Assembly (NCBI RefSeq): GCF_000215705.1
Contig: NC_015677.1
Coordinates: forward strand, 1,438,001-1,502,000
DNA length: 64,000 bases
Origin: Ramlibacter tataouinensis TTB310
Lineage (GTDB): Bacteria > Pseudomonadota > Gammaproteobacteria > Burkholderiales > Burkholderiaceae_C
Reading direction: 5' to 3'
Below the pieces are notes generated by a model. It saw nothing but the letters and a program-made list of their open reading frames with translations, searched no databases and had not been told where the DNA came from. Shown one piece after another: positions 8,735 through 17,613 of this stretch. Positions within the stretch are counted from its first letter, which is position 1, and each line of letters starts with the position of its first letter. Both the position numbers and the translations under genes were made by a program.

Positions 8735-9241
8735 ATGGAAAAAAGACGTTCCAACCTGCCGTCCTGGACCCTGCTGTGCGCCCTGGTGTCGAGCGGCGCC
8801 GTGGCGCAGCAGGCCACTCACACGCTGCGTTCCCTGACGCCGGAGGCCGCCCTGCGCGCAGCCCAGGCTGCCTTGCAGAGTTGCGCGAAAAGCGGCTTTC
8901 AGGTGGCCGTGGCCGTGACCGACCGTGGCGGCCACGCCCTGGTCATGCTGAGGGACCGGCTGGCCGGTCCGCACACGCCCGAGACCGCTATCAACAAGGC
9001 GTACACGGCCCTGACCTTCCGTATGGACACGCTTGCGTTCGCCCGGGCGACGCAGGCCACCGAAGCTGCATCGGGCATCCGGCACCTGCCGCGGGTGGTG
9101 GCCATCGGCGGCGGTCGGCCCATCGATTCGGCCGGATCCCTGGTCGGCGCCATCGGCATTTCGGGCGCGCCGGGCGGCGAGGCTGACGACGCCTGCGCCC
9201 GTGCCGGCATCGACGCGATCAGGGACGACCTGGACTTCTGA
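8735..9241 (+). CDS. HbpS/GlcG-family haem-binding-like protein, secreted
   Basis: A 168-residue protein of the GlcG/HbpS family (DUF336) with an N-terminal signal peptide ending AVAQ. The family core (VAVAVTDRGGHALVMLRD, AINKAYTALTFRM, GAIGISGAPGGEADDACA) is complete. ATG 8735 lies 11 bp after soxB, so it is part of the sox transcript. HbpS proteins bind haem or cobalamin-like ligands and can sense redox stress. In a sox cluster a role in haem handling for the Sox cytochromes is plausible but inferred. Confidence 0.8.
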   Translation: MEKRRSNLPSWTLLCALVSSGAVAQQATHTLRSLTPEAALRAAQAALQSCAKSGFQVAVAVTDRGGHALVMLRDRLAGPHTPETAINKAYTALTFRMDTLAFARATQATEAASGIRHLPRVVAIGGGRPIDSAGSLVGAIGISGAPGGEADDACARAGIDAIRDDLDF

Positions 9242-9251
9242 GTGCCGCTTC

Positions 9252-10421
9252 TCAGTTCAGCGCCTGCCCGCTGGCAGCGGGGGCCATTCCTTGCGGAACG
9301 GCGGCGCCGTCATGCCGTGCAGCGCGCCGGGCCTGCAGCCATAGCGCGGCGCAGGTACCGGCCGTCAGACCGAGCACCGCCAGCACCGATCCCAGGGACA
9401 ACAGCGCCAGGCCGCTGACGCCGTTGCCTATGGAGCAGCCCAGGGCGGTCACCCCGCCGAACCCCATCAGCAGTGCTCCCGCGACGTGGGCGCCGAATTC
9501 CCGCGGCGAGGAGAACATCTCCCAGCGGAAATCGCCGCGCCATCGGGCGCTGGCATGGCTGCCGGCCAGCACGCCCAGGGCCACCACCACGCCGAAACTC
9601 AGCAAGGTGCTCTTGTCGGACCACATCGTGAGCAGGTCCAGCAGGTGGCCCAGCGGCGCGGAGAAGCTGAGAGCCTCCGGCCGGCGGGACTGCGTCCCCA
9701 GCCAGGCCGGCTCGAGCGTCTCGGGATGCTCCGCGACGAAGCCCACGTGGCCGGTGAGAAACAGCGCGCCGCCCACCAGGATTCCAACCAGGCTGCCGCC
9801 CAGCACGGTGGCGGCGTCCAGCGAGCGCCGCACGCGCCAGGCGAACGCCAGCACGGCGGCCGACACCAGCACGGTCAGCAGTCCGCGGGCGGCGGGCGGC
9901 GACAGGTGCAGCGCCGGCGCCAGCAGCGAGCCCAGGTCCTGCGGACCCGAAAGCTGGATCACCCACGCATCGAACATGGAGACCCGTACGCCGGCCAGGA
10001 TGCCGCGCAAGGTCATCAGCGCGGCCACCGCCACCACCAGCAGCGTCAGCACGGACCTCAGATTGCCGGCCCCCGCCTTGACCAGGTTGCGCTGCGGGCA
10101 GCCGCCGCACAGCACCATGCCGAAGCCAAACAAAGCGCCTCCGAACAGATAAGAGGCCCATGGCAACCGCGGCGCCCAGGCCAAGGTGCGCGTCGCATCC
10201 AGGGTGCCGCCGACGATGAGCAGCTGCGTGCAGGCCGCTCCGATGGCGACGGCGAGCATCCAGGCAACCAGACGCGCGGGGCCTCTGAAGATGACCCAAT
10301 CGGCGATCGCGCCGCGCACGCAGAAACGTGTCGCCTGCCCGGTGGCGCCAAAGATCAGGCCGATCACCAGCCCGCCCCACAGCACGTACTGGGTCAGGGT
10401 CGATGGCGGCGTGGAAGTCAT
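9252..10421 (-). CDS. YeeE/YedE-family thiosulfate transporter (TsuA-like)
   Basis: A 389-residue integral membrane protein with about nine to ten hydrophobic segments. Conserved cysteine motifs typical of YeeE/TsuA are present: TRFCVRGA (Cys34), MVLCGGCPQRNLV, and the second-repeat signature GCSIGNGVSG. Structures of TsuA show thiosulfate relayed by such cysteines through the membrane. It lies tail-to-tail with the sox operon, 10 bp from the preceding gene and on the other strand. It probably imports thiosulfate or related sulfur compounds to the cytoplasm (inference from family and context). Confidence 0.82.
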   Translation of the reverse strand: MTSTPPSTLTQYVLWGGLVIGLIFGATGQATRFCVRGAIADWVIFRGPARLVAWMLAVAIGAACTQLLIVGGTLDATRTLAWAPRLPWASYLFGGALFGFGMVLCGGCPQRNLVKAGAGNLRSVLTLLVVAVAALMTLRGILAGVRVSMFDAWVIQLSGPQDLGSLLAPALHLSPPAARGLLTVLVSAAVLAFAWRVRRSLDAATVLGGSLVGILVGGALFLTGHVGFVAEHPETLEPAWLGTQSRRPEALSFSAPLGHLLDLLTMWSDKSTLLSFGVVVALGVLAGSHASARWRGDFRWEMFSSPREFGAHVAGALLMGFGGVTALGCSIGNGVSGLALLSLGSVLAVLGLTAGTCAALWLQARRAARHDGAAVPQGMAPAASGQALN

Positions 10422-10499
10422 GCGGTCATTCTGAGGAAGCGGCGCCGGTAAGGCGCTTGCGGACGCGCAGTGTACCGGGTGGAGCGCGCCGCACCAGCC

Positions 10500-11306
10500 C
10501 TAGCGCTCCAGCCACGCCAGCAGATCGCGCAACCGCTGCTCGTTCTGTGTGTCGAAGGCCTGAATGCCCACGGTCTTGAGGACCTGCTGGTCCGCTTCGC
10601 TCTCGGTCATGGACGCCAGGGTTTTCTTGATGGCATCCACCTGCTTGGCCGTGATCTTGGAAGAGGCGATCAAGGGAAAGTAGGGCTGCGTCACGCTCTT
10701 GTGCAGCACCCTATGGCCGTCCTTCTCCCATTTTTTGGCCACCCCGGAATACGAGGCCACGCCGCCGACATCGGCAAACTTGTTCTGCAGGTAGAAGGCC
10801 ACGGCTCCCTGTTCACGGACGTACTGCACCTTTTCCTTGGCCAGGTCGATGCCCTTGTCGCGCAGCTCGGCGCGGCAGAACTTGCTCATGTAAGCCGCCT
10901 GCTCGGGCATGGCGATGCGCTTGCCCTTCATGTCGTCCAGCGACTTCAGGGGCGAGTCCTTGGCCACGATGATGTGGCATTGCCCATCCGGCTTGGCGCT
11001 CGCCACGTACTTGTAACCATAGTCGCGCAACCCACGGGCCGGGTAGTCGCTGGGCCGGGCGATCACAAAGTCGAAGCGCGAGGTCTTCATCCCTTCCTCG
11101 AGGAAGAGGAACTCCCGTGCGAAGACGACGTTGACTTTCTGGTTGATGCTGCGGCCGATCGCGTCGGCCAGCCCTTGGTACTTGGCGATGACCTGCGCAT
11201 GGTCGAGGCCGCCGGAGGTGCCCTCGCTCACCCCCATCACCAGTCCCTGCGCGAATGCGCCCGTCGAATGCAGCAGCAACGCCGCCGCCAGCCATATGCT
11301 CCTCAT
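10500..11306 (-). CDS. PhnD-like periplasmic substrate-binding protein
   Basis: A 268-residue secreted binding protein of the phosphate/phosphite/phosphonate (PhnD/PstS-type NMT1) superfamily. The start at 11306 follows GAAGGGGG. The signal peptide is residues 1-19 (ending AFA). Family features include GTSGGLDHAQVIAKY near the N-terminus, a FDFVIARPSDYP segment and the IAMPEQAAYMSKF hinge region. No permease or ATPase gene is adjacent. Its substrate is unknown; its place beside a thiosulfate importer makes an oxyanion such as a sulfur compound possible, which is speculation. Confidence 0.7.
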   Translation of the reverse strand: MRSIWLAAALLLHSTGAFAQGLVMGVSEGTSGGLDHAQVIAKYQGLADAIGRSINQKVNVVFAREFLFLEEGMKTSRFDFVIARPSDYPARGLRDYGYKYVASAKPDGQCHIIVAKDSPLKSLDDMKGKRIAMPEQAAYMSKFCRAELRDKGIDLAKEKVQYVREQGAVAFYLQNKFADVGGVASYSGVAKKWEKDGHRVLHKSVTQPYFPLIASSKITAKQVDAIKKTLASMTESEADQQVLKTVGIQAFDTQNEQRLRDLLAWLER

Positions 11307-11429
11307 CGTTTCCCCCTTCAGTGAAACCTCCGCGACAGTCGCATAAAGCGCAGAAAATGGCAAGCCACAGAGGAGGTTCTGACGATGGATGGGGTCTCGG
11401 GACGACAGCGGTCGCCTTGAAGCTGCCGG

Positions 11430-12266
11430 CTAGGCCGCCTCGCTGTCGCAGCTCAGTGCGAGGTCCCGCTGCCCCTCCAGTGCCGCCAGCCGGCCCGTCA
11501 GCGCCGTGTGGATGCGCTCGTACGCCGCCGTGCCCAGGGTCAGGCGGGCCGGCGCCACGCCGGCATCCATGGCGGCGATCATGGCCTGCGCCATCCTGTC
11601 GGCGTCGCCGCGCACGGGAAAGGAGCCGTCCGCGAAGCCGTCGCGCACCTGCCGCACCGCCGACGCGCCGTAGGCCGGCATCGCCGGCGCCGTCACCAGG
11701 GACGCACCGAAGTTGGTGCGGGTCGGGCCGGGCTGGGCGATGGTGAAGAAGATGCGGAACGGCGCCACCTCCTGGGCCACCGCCTCGATGAAACCCTCGA
11801 TGCCCCATTTGCTCGCGTGATAGGCGCTGAAGCCGGGGTAGGCGGTCTGCCCGCCCTCGGAGGACAGCTGCAGCACACGTCCTCCGCCTTGCCCGCGCAG
11901 GTGGGGCAGAGCGGCCCGGATCACGCGCATGGACCCGACCAAGTTGGTATCGATCTGGTGCGCGATCTGTTCGTCGCTCAGCTCCTCGGCGGCGCCGAAA
12001 AGCCCGAAGCCCGCGTTGCTCACTACCACGTCCACCCGGCCGAATACGCGGAAGGCATCGTCGACCACACGCGGCACGGCGGCACCATCGGTAACGTCCA
12101 GCACGCCGACCTGGAGCCTGTCAGGGTGGCGCCGCTGCAGGTCCGCCAGCGCCTCGGCGCGGCGCAGGGTTGCGAACACCCGGTCGCCGCGTTCCAGCAG
12201 CCGTTCGGCCAGCTGTCGTCCCAATCCGCTCGAGGTCCCGGTGATCAGCCAGTTCTTGGGGTTCAT
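11430..12266 (-). CDS. Short-chain dehydrogenase/reductase
   Basis: A 278-residue classical SDR. The nucleotide-binding motif TGTSSGLGR is at residues 9-17, the NAG motif (SNAGFG) near 85, and the catalytic Ser and YHASK near 140-160. MNPKN at 12266 follows AAGGAG; an upstream ATG in the same stretch stops at once. It is divergent from the LysR gene at 12378, which probably regulates it. The substrate cannot be read from sequence; relatives are often annotated as oxidoreductases acting on quinones or ketones. Confidence 0.85.
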   Translation of the reverse strand: MNPKNWLITGTSSGLGRQLAERLLERGDRVFATLRRAEALADLQRRHPDRLQVGVLDVTDGAAVPRVVDDAFRVFGRVDVVVSNAGFGLFGAAEELSDEQIAHQIDTNLVGSMRVIRAALPHLRGQGGGRVLQLSSEGGQTAYPGFSAYHASKWGIEGFIEAVAQEVAPFRIFFTIAQPGPTRTNFGASLVTAPAMPAYGASAVRQVRDGFADGSFPVRGDADRMAQAMIAAMDAGVAPARLTLGTAAYERIHTALTGRLAALEGQRDLALSCDSEAA

Positions 12267-12377
12267 GTCATCGCTCCTTGTGTGGGTTGCGTCAGCCCTT
12301 ACCGTAGCCCCGCAAGCGGCCGCGACCAAGGGGCCGCGGGGTCATGGCCCTGGAACCCCAAGTTCATAATCCAGCGC

Positions 12378-13316
12378 ATGGACAACGGGCTGCTGCTGGG
12401 CGTGAACACCTTTCTCGCCGTTGCGGAATGCGGCAGCTTCACCGGTGCGGCCCTGCGCCTGGGCGTCAGTCCCACCGCGGTCAGCAAGTCCATCCGCGCC
12501 ATGGAGGGGCGCCATGGCGTCCTGCTGTTCCAGCGCACGACGCGGCAGGTGGCGCTGACGGAGGCCGGCCGCCTGCTCGCCGAGCGCTTGCGGCCGGCGG
12601 CCGAAGATATCGCACAGGCCTTCACGACGATGGCGGGTTTGCGTGACCGGCCGACGGGCATCCTGCGCATCACGGCGCCGCGTTCGGCCGCCGACCTGCT
12701 GGCGGCCGTGGTGCCGGCGTATCGCCGCGCCTGTCCGGAGGTCACCCTGGACCTGTCGCTGAACGATGCCCTGGTGGATCTCATCCGTGACGGCTACGAC
12801 GCGGGCATCCGGCTCGACGAGGCCGTCGAGAAGGACATGGTCGCCGTGCGCCTGACGCCGCGCATTACCTGGACGGTGGTGGGCGCGCCGGCCTACCTGG
12901 ACCGTGCGGGTCGGCCGCAGGCGCCGGAAGACCTGGTCCACCACGAATCCATCCGCTACCGCTTCAGCGCGTCACGCGCGCTGCACCGATGGGAGTTCCG
13001 GCGCGGCAGGCGCAGCTTCATCGTCGACGTGGCCGGCGGCCTGGTCGTGGACGACCGGCGGCTGTTGCTCGAGCTGGCCGCGCAGGGGCAGGGGCTAGCC
13101 TACGTCGCCGAGCGCGAAGCCCGGGCCGACCTCGCGGCCGGCCGCCTGCAGGCGATGCTGCACCCCTATATCCCGAGCAACGAAGGCTTGTACCTGTACT
13201 TCCCCGGCCAGTCGCAGCGGCAGCCCAAGCTCAGGGCCTTCATCGATGCGCTGCGTGCGTCGACGCGCGAGGCGCTTCGGCCGGGGGACGACGCCAGCCC
13301 CACGACAAGCCGCTGA
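12378..13316 (+). CDS. LysR-family transcriptional regulator
   Basis: A 312-residue LTTR. The N-terminal helix-turn-helix (residues about 5-65, FTGAALRLGVSPTAVSKSIR) is followed by a LysR substrate-binding domain resembling the CrgA/DmlR group (GIRLDEAVEKDMVAVRL, YRFSASRALHRWEF). It starts 111 bp from, and divergent to, the SDR gene, the standard arrangement for an LTTR and its target. No clear T-N11-A box was recognised in the gap. The gene ends one base before the convergent marR gene. Confidence 0.87.
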   Translation: MDNGLLLGVNTFLAVAECGSFTGAALRLGVSPTAVSKSIRAMEGRHGVLLFQRTTRQVALTEAGRLLAERLRPAAEDIAQAFTTMAGLRDRPTGILRITAPRSAADLLAAVVPAYRRACPEVTLDLSLNDALVDLIRDGYDAGIRLDEAVEKDMVAVRLTPRITWTVVGAPAYLDRAGRPQAPEDLVHHESIRYRFSASRALHRWEFRRGRRSFIVDVAGGLVVDDRRLLLELAAQGQGLAYVAEREARADLAAGRLQAMLHPYIPSNEGLYLYFPGQSQRQPKLRAFIDALRASTREALRPGDDASPTTSR

Positions 13317-13317
13317 G

Positions 13318-13800
13318 TCACTCGCCGGCCTCCGGCAGGCCTTCCTCGGCCAGGTTCTTGTGCAGCTCGATCATCTGCTTGAGCATGGCCTTGAGCTCTG
13401 CCGCGCGCGCCAGGCCCAGGGGCTCCAGCACGCGGCGCTCGTGCTCCTGGGCCAGCTCGATCAGCCCACCGACCAGCCGCTGGCCCGCCGGCGTGATGGC
13501 GATGAGCGTGACGCGCCGGTCGGTTTCGTGGGCGATGCGGCGCACCTGGCCACGGCCTTCCAACCGGTCCACGACACGGGTGACGGTGGGCTGCTTCAGC
13601 ACCACCAGCCGGGCCAGGTGGCCTATGCTCATCGGCTGGGCGCCGGCCAGCGAGGCGAGCACGCGCCACTCCGACACGGTGAAGCCCTTGGCCAGGGCCA
13701 CCCGGTGGAACTCGCCCGAGATCAAATGGCTCGCCTGCGTGAGCAGGGCCGGCAGGTAGTCATCGACGAAGCTGCCCTGGCTGGGCCTGGCTTTGCTCAT
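13318..13800 (-). CDS. MarR-family transcriptional regulator
   Basis: A 160-residue winged-helix regulator. The MarR core runs over residues 30-120 (SEWRVLASLAGAQPMS, QPTVTRVVDRLEGRG, DRRVTLIAITPAG). The start is placed at ATG 13800 (MSKARPSQ). It is divergent from the indolepyruvate ferredoxin oxidoreductase genes, with a candidate operator in the 105-117-bp gap. It likely controls that operon in response to an aromatic acid, as many MarR proteins do (inference). Confidence 0.85.
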   Translation of the reverse strand: MSKARPSQGSFVDDYLPALLTQASHLISGEFHRVALAKGFTVSEWRVLASLAGAQPMSIGHLARLVVLKQPTVTRVVDRLEGRGQVRRIAHETDRRVTLIAITPAGQRLVGGLIELAQEHERRVLEPLGLARAAELKAMLKQMIELHKNLAEEGLPEAGE

Positions 13801-13848
13801 GAGCCGATTGTCGCGGCAATCGCGGCGGAGAAATCGCATGACTTTTCA

Positions 13849-13862
13849 TATGTTGCCGCATA
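13849..13862 (+). promoter_or_regulatory. Candidate MarR operator
   Basis: TATGTTGCCGCATA is an inverted repeat (TATG-N6-CATA) in an AT-rich patch between the divergent marR and IOR genes. Its size fits a MarR dimer half-site spacing. It is the only clear palindrome in the gap. Confidence 0.35.
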
Positions 13863-13905
13863 AACTAAACGGAACGCAGCTGTTCGTGGTTGGGATGCCT
13901 GCGGC

Positions 13906-16056
13906 ATGGGGACGTCAATGGCCGAAAGATCGTTTGTCGAGGAAGTCAAGAAGCTGCGGCTGGGCGCCGGCGAAACCTTCCGCGGCGAAGGCATCCTGGC
14001 CGTCACCAAGGCGCTGCTGGAGTCCGGCGTGGCCTACGTCGCGGGCTACCAGGGCGCGCCTATCTCCCACCTGATGGACGTGCTGGCCGACGCCCAGGAC
14101 ATCCTGCGCGAGCACGGCATCCGCTTCGAGAACAGCGCCAGCGAGGCCACGGCCGCGGCCACCCTGGCGGCGTCGGTCAACTATCCGCTGCGCGGCGCCG
14201 TCACCTTCAAGGCCACCGTGGGCACCAACGTGGCCTCCGACGCGCTGGCCAACCTGGCCTCCGGCGGCGTCACCGGGGGCGCGCTGGTGGTGGTGGGCGA
14301 GGACTACGGCGAGGGCTCTTCCATCATGCAGGAGCGCAGCCACGCGTTCGCCATGAAGTCGCAGATCTGGCTGCTGGACCCGCGGCCCAACCTGCCGTCC
14401 ATCGTCCAGGCCGTCAAGCAGGGCTTCGAGCTGTCCGAGGCCAGCCACACGCCGGTGATGCTGCAGCTGCGCATCCGCGCCTGCCACGTGCACGGCGAAT
14501 TCACCGCGGCGGACAACCAGCGTCCGGCCTTCACCATCGGCCAGGCGCTGGACCACCCGCAGCGCGACACCGGCCGCATCGTGCTGCCGCCCGCCAGCTT
14601 CCAGCACGAGCAGGAGAAGGTGCGCGAGCGCTGGCCTGCCGCGGTCCGCTTCATCGAGTCGCGCGGCATGAACGAGTTCTTCGCCGAGGGCGCCGACGAC
14701 CTGGGCATCGTGGTGCAGGGCGGCAGCTACAACACCCTGGTTCGCGTGCTGGAACGGCTGGGCCTGGCCGACGTCTACGGCAACAGCCGGGTGCCGCTGT
14801 ACGTGATGAACGTGGCCTACCCGGTCATCGACAGCGAGGTGCTGCGCTTCTGCGAGGGCAAGCGCGCGGTGCTGATGGTGGAGGAGGGCCAACCCAACTT
14901 CGTCGAGCAGAACGTCGCCACCATCCTGCGCCAGGCGGGGTCTTCCGCCGCCCTGCACGGCAAGGACCTGCTGCCGGTGGCGGGCGAGTACACCGCGGCC
15001 GAGGTGCTCAAGGGCGTGCGCGGTTTCCTGGAGCGCTACGGCCGGCTGCAGCCGGCGCCCGCCCAGCCCAAGGCACCCAGGGTCATCCCGCTGCAGCCGC
15101 TGGCCGAGAGCGTCCAGGCCCGTCCGCCGGGTTTTTGCACCGGCTGCCCGGAGCGGCCCATCTTCACGGCCATGAAGCTGGTCGAGCGCGAGCTGGGGCC
15201 CCACCACGTCAGCGCCGACATCGGCTGCCACCTGTTCTCCATCCTGCCGCCGTTCAACCTGGGCAACACCACCATGGGTTACGGCCTGGGCAGCGCCGGC
15301 GCGGCGGCACTGAACGTGCCCAACCACAAGCGCGCGATCAGCGTGATGGGCGACGGCGGCTTCTGGCACAACGGCCTGACCAGCGGCATCGCCAACTCGG
15401 TGTTCAACCGCAGCGACCACCTGACCATCGTGGTTGACAACAGCTACACCTCGGCCACCGGCGGCCAGGACGTGCTGTCGTCGACGGCCGCCAATCCCAC
15501 GCGCAGCACCGGCCATGCCATCGAGCGGGCGGTGCGCGGCGTCGGCGTGGAATGGGTGCGCACGCTGCGCCGCACCTACGACGTGAAGGGCATGCGCGAC
15601 ACGCTGCGCGAGGCGCTGACCACGAAGGAGCAGGGACCCAAGGTCCTGATCGCGCAGTCCGAGTGCATGCTGAACAAGCAGCGCCGCGAGAAGCCGCTGG
15701 CGCGCAAGGCGGCGGCCGAAGGCAGGCGCGTGGTGCGCGAGCGCTTCGGCATCGACCCGGACACCTGCACCGGCGACCACTCCTGCATCCGCCTGTCGGG
15801 CTGCCCCTCCTTGTCGATCAAGCCCAACCCGGACCCGCTGCGCACCGACCCCATCGCCACCGTGCTCGACTCCTGCGTCGGCTGCGGGCTGTGCGGCGAG
15901 GTGTCGCATGCCGCCGTGCTGTGCCCGTCCTTCTACAAGGCGCAGATCGTCACCAACCCCACGCGCTGGGACCGCCTGCGCCGCAAGGTGTCCGGCGCCG
16001 TGATCGGCTGGCTGCAGCGGCGCGACGCGCGCTCCCGCGGGCGGTACGCCTTCTGA
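13906..16056 (+). CDS. iorA: Indolepyruvate ferredoxin oxidoreductase, ThDP/alpha subunit
   Basis: A 716-residue protein with the layout of IorA. It has an N-terminal pyrimidine-binding domain (residues about 20-190), a transketolase-C-like middle, a ThDP-binding domain with GDGGFWHNGL and a following NSYTSATGGQ, and a C-terminal 4Fe-4S ferredoxin domain. The latter contains cysteine-rich motifs around DTCTGDHSCIRLSGCP and SCVGCGLCGE. It oxidatively decarboxylates arylpyruvates to aryl-acyl-CoA, reducing ferredoxin. ATG 13918 is an alternative start. The beta subunit gene follows 7 bp later. Confidence 0.9.
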   Translation: MGTSMAERSFVEEVKKLRLGAGETFRGEGILAVTKALLESGVAYVAGYQGAPISHLMDVLADAQDILREHGIRFENSASEATAAATLAASVNYPLRGAVTFKATVGTNVASDALANLASGGVTGGALVVVGEDYGEGSSIMQERSHAFAMKSQIWLLDPRPNLPSIVQAVKQGFELSEASHTPVMLQLRIRACHVHGEFTAADNQRPAFTIGQALDHPQRDTGRIVLPPASFQHEQEKVRERWPAAVRFIESRGMNEFFAEGADDLGIVVQGGSYNTLVRVLERLGLADVYGNSRVPLYVMNVAYPVIDSEVLRFCEGKRAVLMVEEGQPNFVEQNVATILRQAGSSAALHGKDLLPVAGEYTAAEVLKGVRGFLERYGRLQPAPAQPKAPRVIPLQPLAESVQARPPGFCTGCPERPIFTAMKLVERELGPHHVSADIGCHLFSILPPFNLGNTTMGYGLGSAGAAALNVPNHKRAISVMGDGGFWHNGLTSGIANSVFNRSDHLTIVVDNSYTSATGGQDVLSSTAANPTRSTGHAIERAVRGVGVEWVRTLRRTYDVKGMRDTLREALTTKEQGPKVLIAQSECMLNKQRREKPLARKAAAEGRRVVRERFGIDPDTCTGDHSCIRLSGCPSLSIKPNPDPLRTDPIATVLDSCVGCGLCGEVSHAAVLCPSFYKAQIVTNPTRWDRLRRKVSGAVIGWLQRRDARSRGRYAF

Positions 16057-16063
16057 GCAAGCG

Positions 16064-17587
16064 ATGAGCCGGGTGCAGCCGATCAAGATCGCGATCCTCG
16101 CCATGGGCGGGGAGGGCGGCGGCGTGCTGGCCGACTGGATCGTCGACCTCGGCGAGGCCAACGGCTTCTTCGCCCAGACCACATCCGTGCCCGGCGTGGC
16201 GCAGCGCACCGGCGCCACCATCTACTACGTCGAGCTGTACCCGAAGGCGCAGGCCCGGGCCGACGGCGGCGGCACGCTCGTGCTGGCGCTGATGCCGCTG
16301 CCCGGCGACGTCGACGTGGTGCTGGCCTCCGAGCTGATGGAGGCGGGCCGCGCCGTGCAGCGCGGACTGGTCACGCCCGACCGCACCACGCTCATCGCCT
16401 CGACGCACCGGGTCTACTCCATCGCGGAGAAGACCGCCCTGGGCGACGGCCGCGTCGACAGCGCCAACCTGGTGGCTCACGCCGGCGCCGCCGCGATGCG
16501 CTTCGTGCGCTTCGACATGGCGCAGGCGGCCGAGGACGCCGGCAGCGTGATCAGCGCGGTGTTGTTCGGCGCCCTGGCCGGCACCGGCGTGCTGCCGTTC
16601 AGCCGGTCCCAGTTCGAAGCCACCATCGAGCGCGGCGGCATCGGTGCCAGGGCCAGCCTGAAGGCCTTCGCCACCGGCTTCGCGCGCGCGGGCGCGCCGG
16701 GCGAGCCCGGGCCGCAGCAGCCGGCCCCGGCCGTCGACCCGCAGCCCCGGCATCCGCAGGTGCGCGCGCTGGTGGACCGGGTCCGCCGCGACTTCCCGCC
16801 CGCGGCGCATCCCGTCCTGTTCGAAGGCGTGCGCCGCCTGATCGACTACCAGGACCCCGCGTACGCCGGGTTGTACCTGGACCGGCTGGACGCCGTGCGC
16901 CGGCTGCCCGACGACGGCGAAGGGCGCCTGCTGGCCGAGACGGCCCGGCACCTGGCGCTGTGGATGTCGTACGAGGACACCATCCGCGTCGCCGACCTCA
17001 AGACCCGCGCCAGCCGGTTCGAGCGCGTGGGCGCCGAGGTCCACGTGCAGCAGGGCCAGCTGCTGGCCATCAACGAGTTCATGCATCCCGGCCTGCAGGA
17101 GGTGGTGGAGACGCTGCCGGCCTTCCTGGGGCGGCGGCTGGCCGGCTCCCGCTGGAGCCGTTGGCTGGTCGAGCGCTTCACCCGCGAAGGCCGCGTGGTC
17201 ACCACCAGCTCGCTGGGCGGCTTCCTGATGCTCCGGACCGTGGCCGGCATGAAGCGCTGGCGGCGCAGCACGCTGCGCTACCAGGCGGAGAACCGCCGCA
17301 TCGAGGACTGGCTGCGCCGCATCGCGGCCACGGCCGGCATCAGCCCGCAGCTGGCGCTGGAGGTGGCGCAGTGCCAGCGGCTGGTCAAGGGCTACAGCGA
17401 CACCCATGCGCGCGGCCTGCGCAACTACGAGACCGTCATGGAGGCGGTGCAGCGCGGTGGCGCGCGCCTGGCCCCGGCCACCGTGCGCGAGCTGCGCGAC
17501 GCGGCGCTGGCCGACGAGCATGGCCACAAGCTGCGCCAGGCGCTGGAGCGCCATGCCCTGACGGTGCCGGTGGAGGCCGCGACCTAG
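16064..17587 (+). CDS. iorB: Indolepyruvate oxidoreductase subunit beta, fused to DUF6537-like domain
   Basis: A 507-residue protein. Residues about 1-205 form the gamma/beta domain of 2-oxoacid:acceptor oxidoreductases (MGGEGGGVLADWIVD, TTSVPGVAQRTGAT). The remaining 300 residues form a helical C-terminal domain like that of long IorB proteins (DUF6537-type), containing YQDPAYAGLYLDRL and SLGGFLMLR. Together with the upstream subunit it makes the active enzyme. The long, fused form is common in proteobacteria, while archaeal IorB is only the first domain. Confidence 0.85.
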   Translation: MSRVQPIKIAILAMGGEGGGVLADWIVDLGEANGFFAQTTSVPGVAQRTGATIYYVELYPKAQARADGGGTLVLALMPLPGDVDVVLASELMEAGRAVQRGLVTPDRTTLIASTHRVYSIAEKTALGDGRVDSANLVAHAGAAAMRFVRFDMAQAAEDAGSVISAVLFGALAGTGVLPFSRSQFEATIERGGIGARASLKAFATGFARAGAPGEPGPQQPAPAVDPQPRHPQVRALVDRVRRDFPPAAHPVLFEGVRRLIDYQDPAYAGLYLDRLDAVRRLPDDGEGRLLAETARHLALWMSYEDTIRVADLKTRASRFERVGAEVHVQQGQLLAINEFMHPGLQEVVETLPAFLGRRLAGSRWSRWLVERFTREGRVVTTSSLGGFLMLRTVAGMKRWRRSTLRYQAENRRIEDWLRRIAATAGISPQLALEVAQCQRLVKGYSDTHARGLRNYETVMEAVQRGGARLAPATVRELRDAALADEHGHKLRQALERHALTVPVEAAT

Positions 17588-17613
17588 ACCCGGGCGGCCC
17601 GGCGCTGTGGCGC

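Noticed and set aside
13915..16221. A 768-codon open frame on the minus strand
   Set aside because: It is antisense to the strongly supported IOR alpha subunit. Its translation is rich in His, Ala and Arg with no recognisable fold, as expected for a shadow in high-GC DNA.
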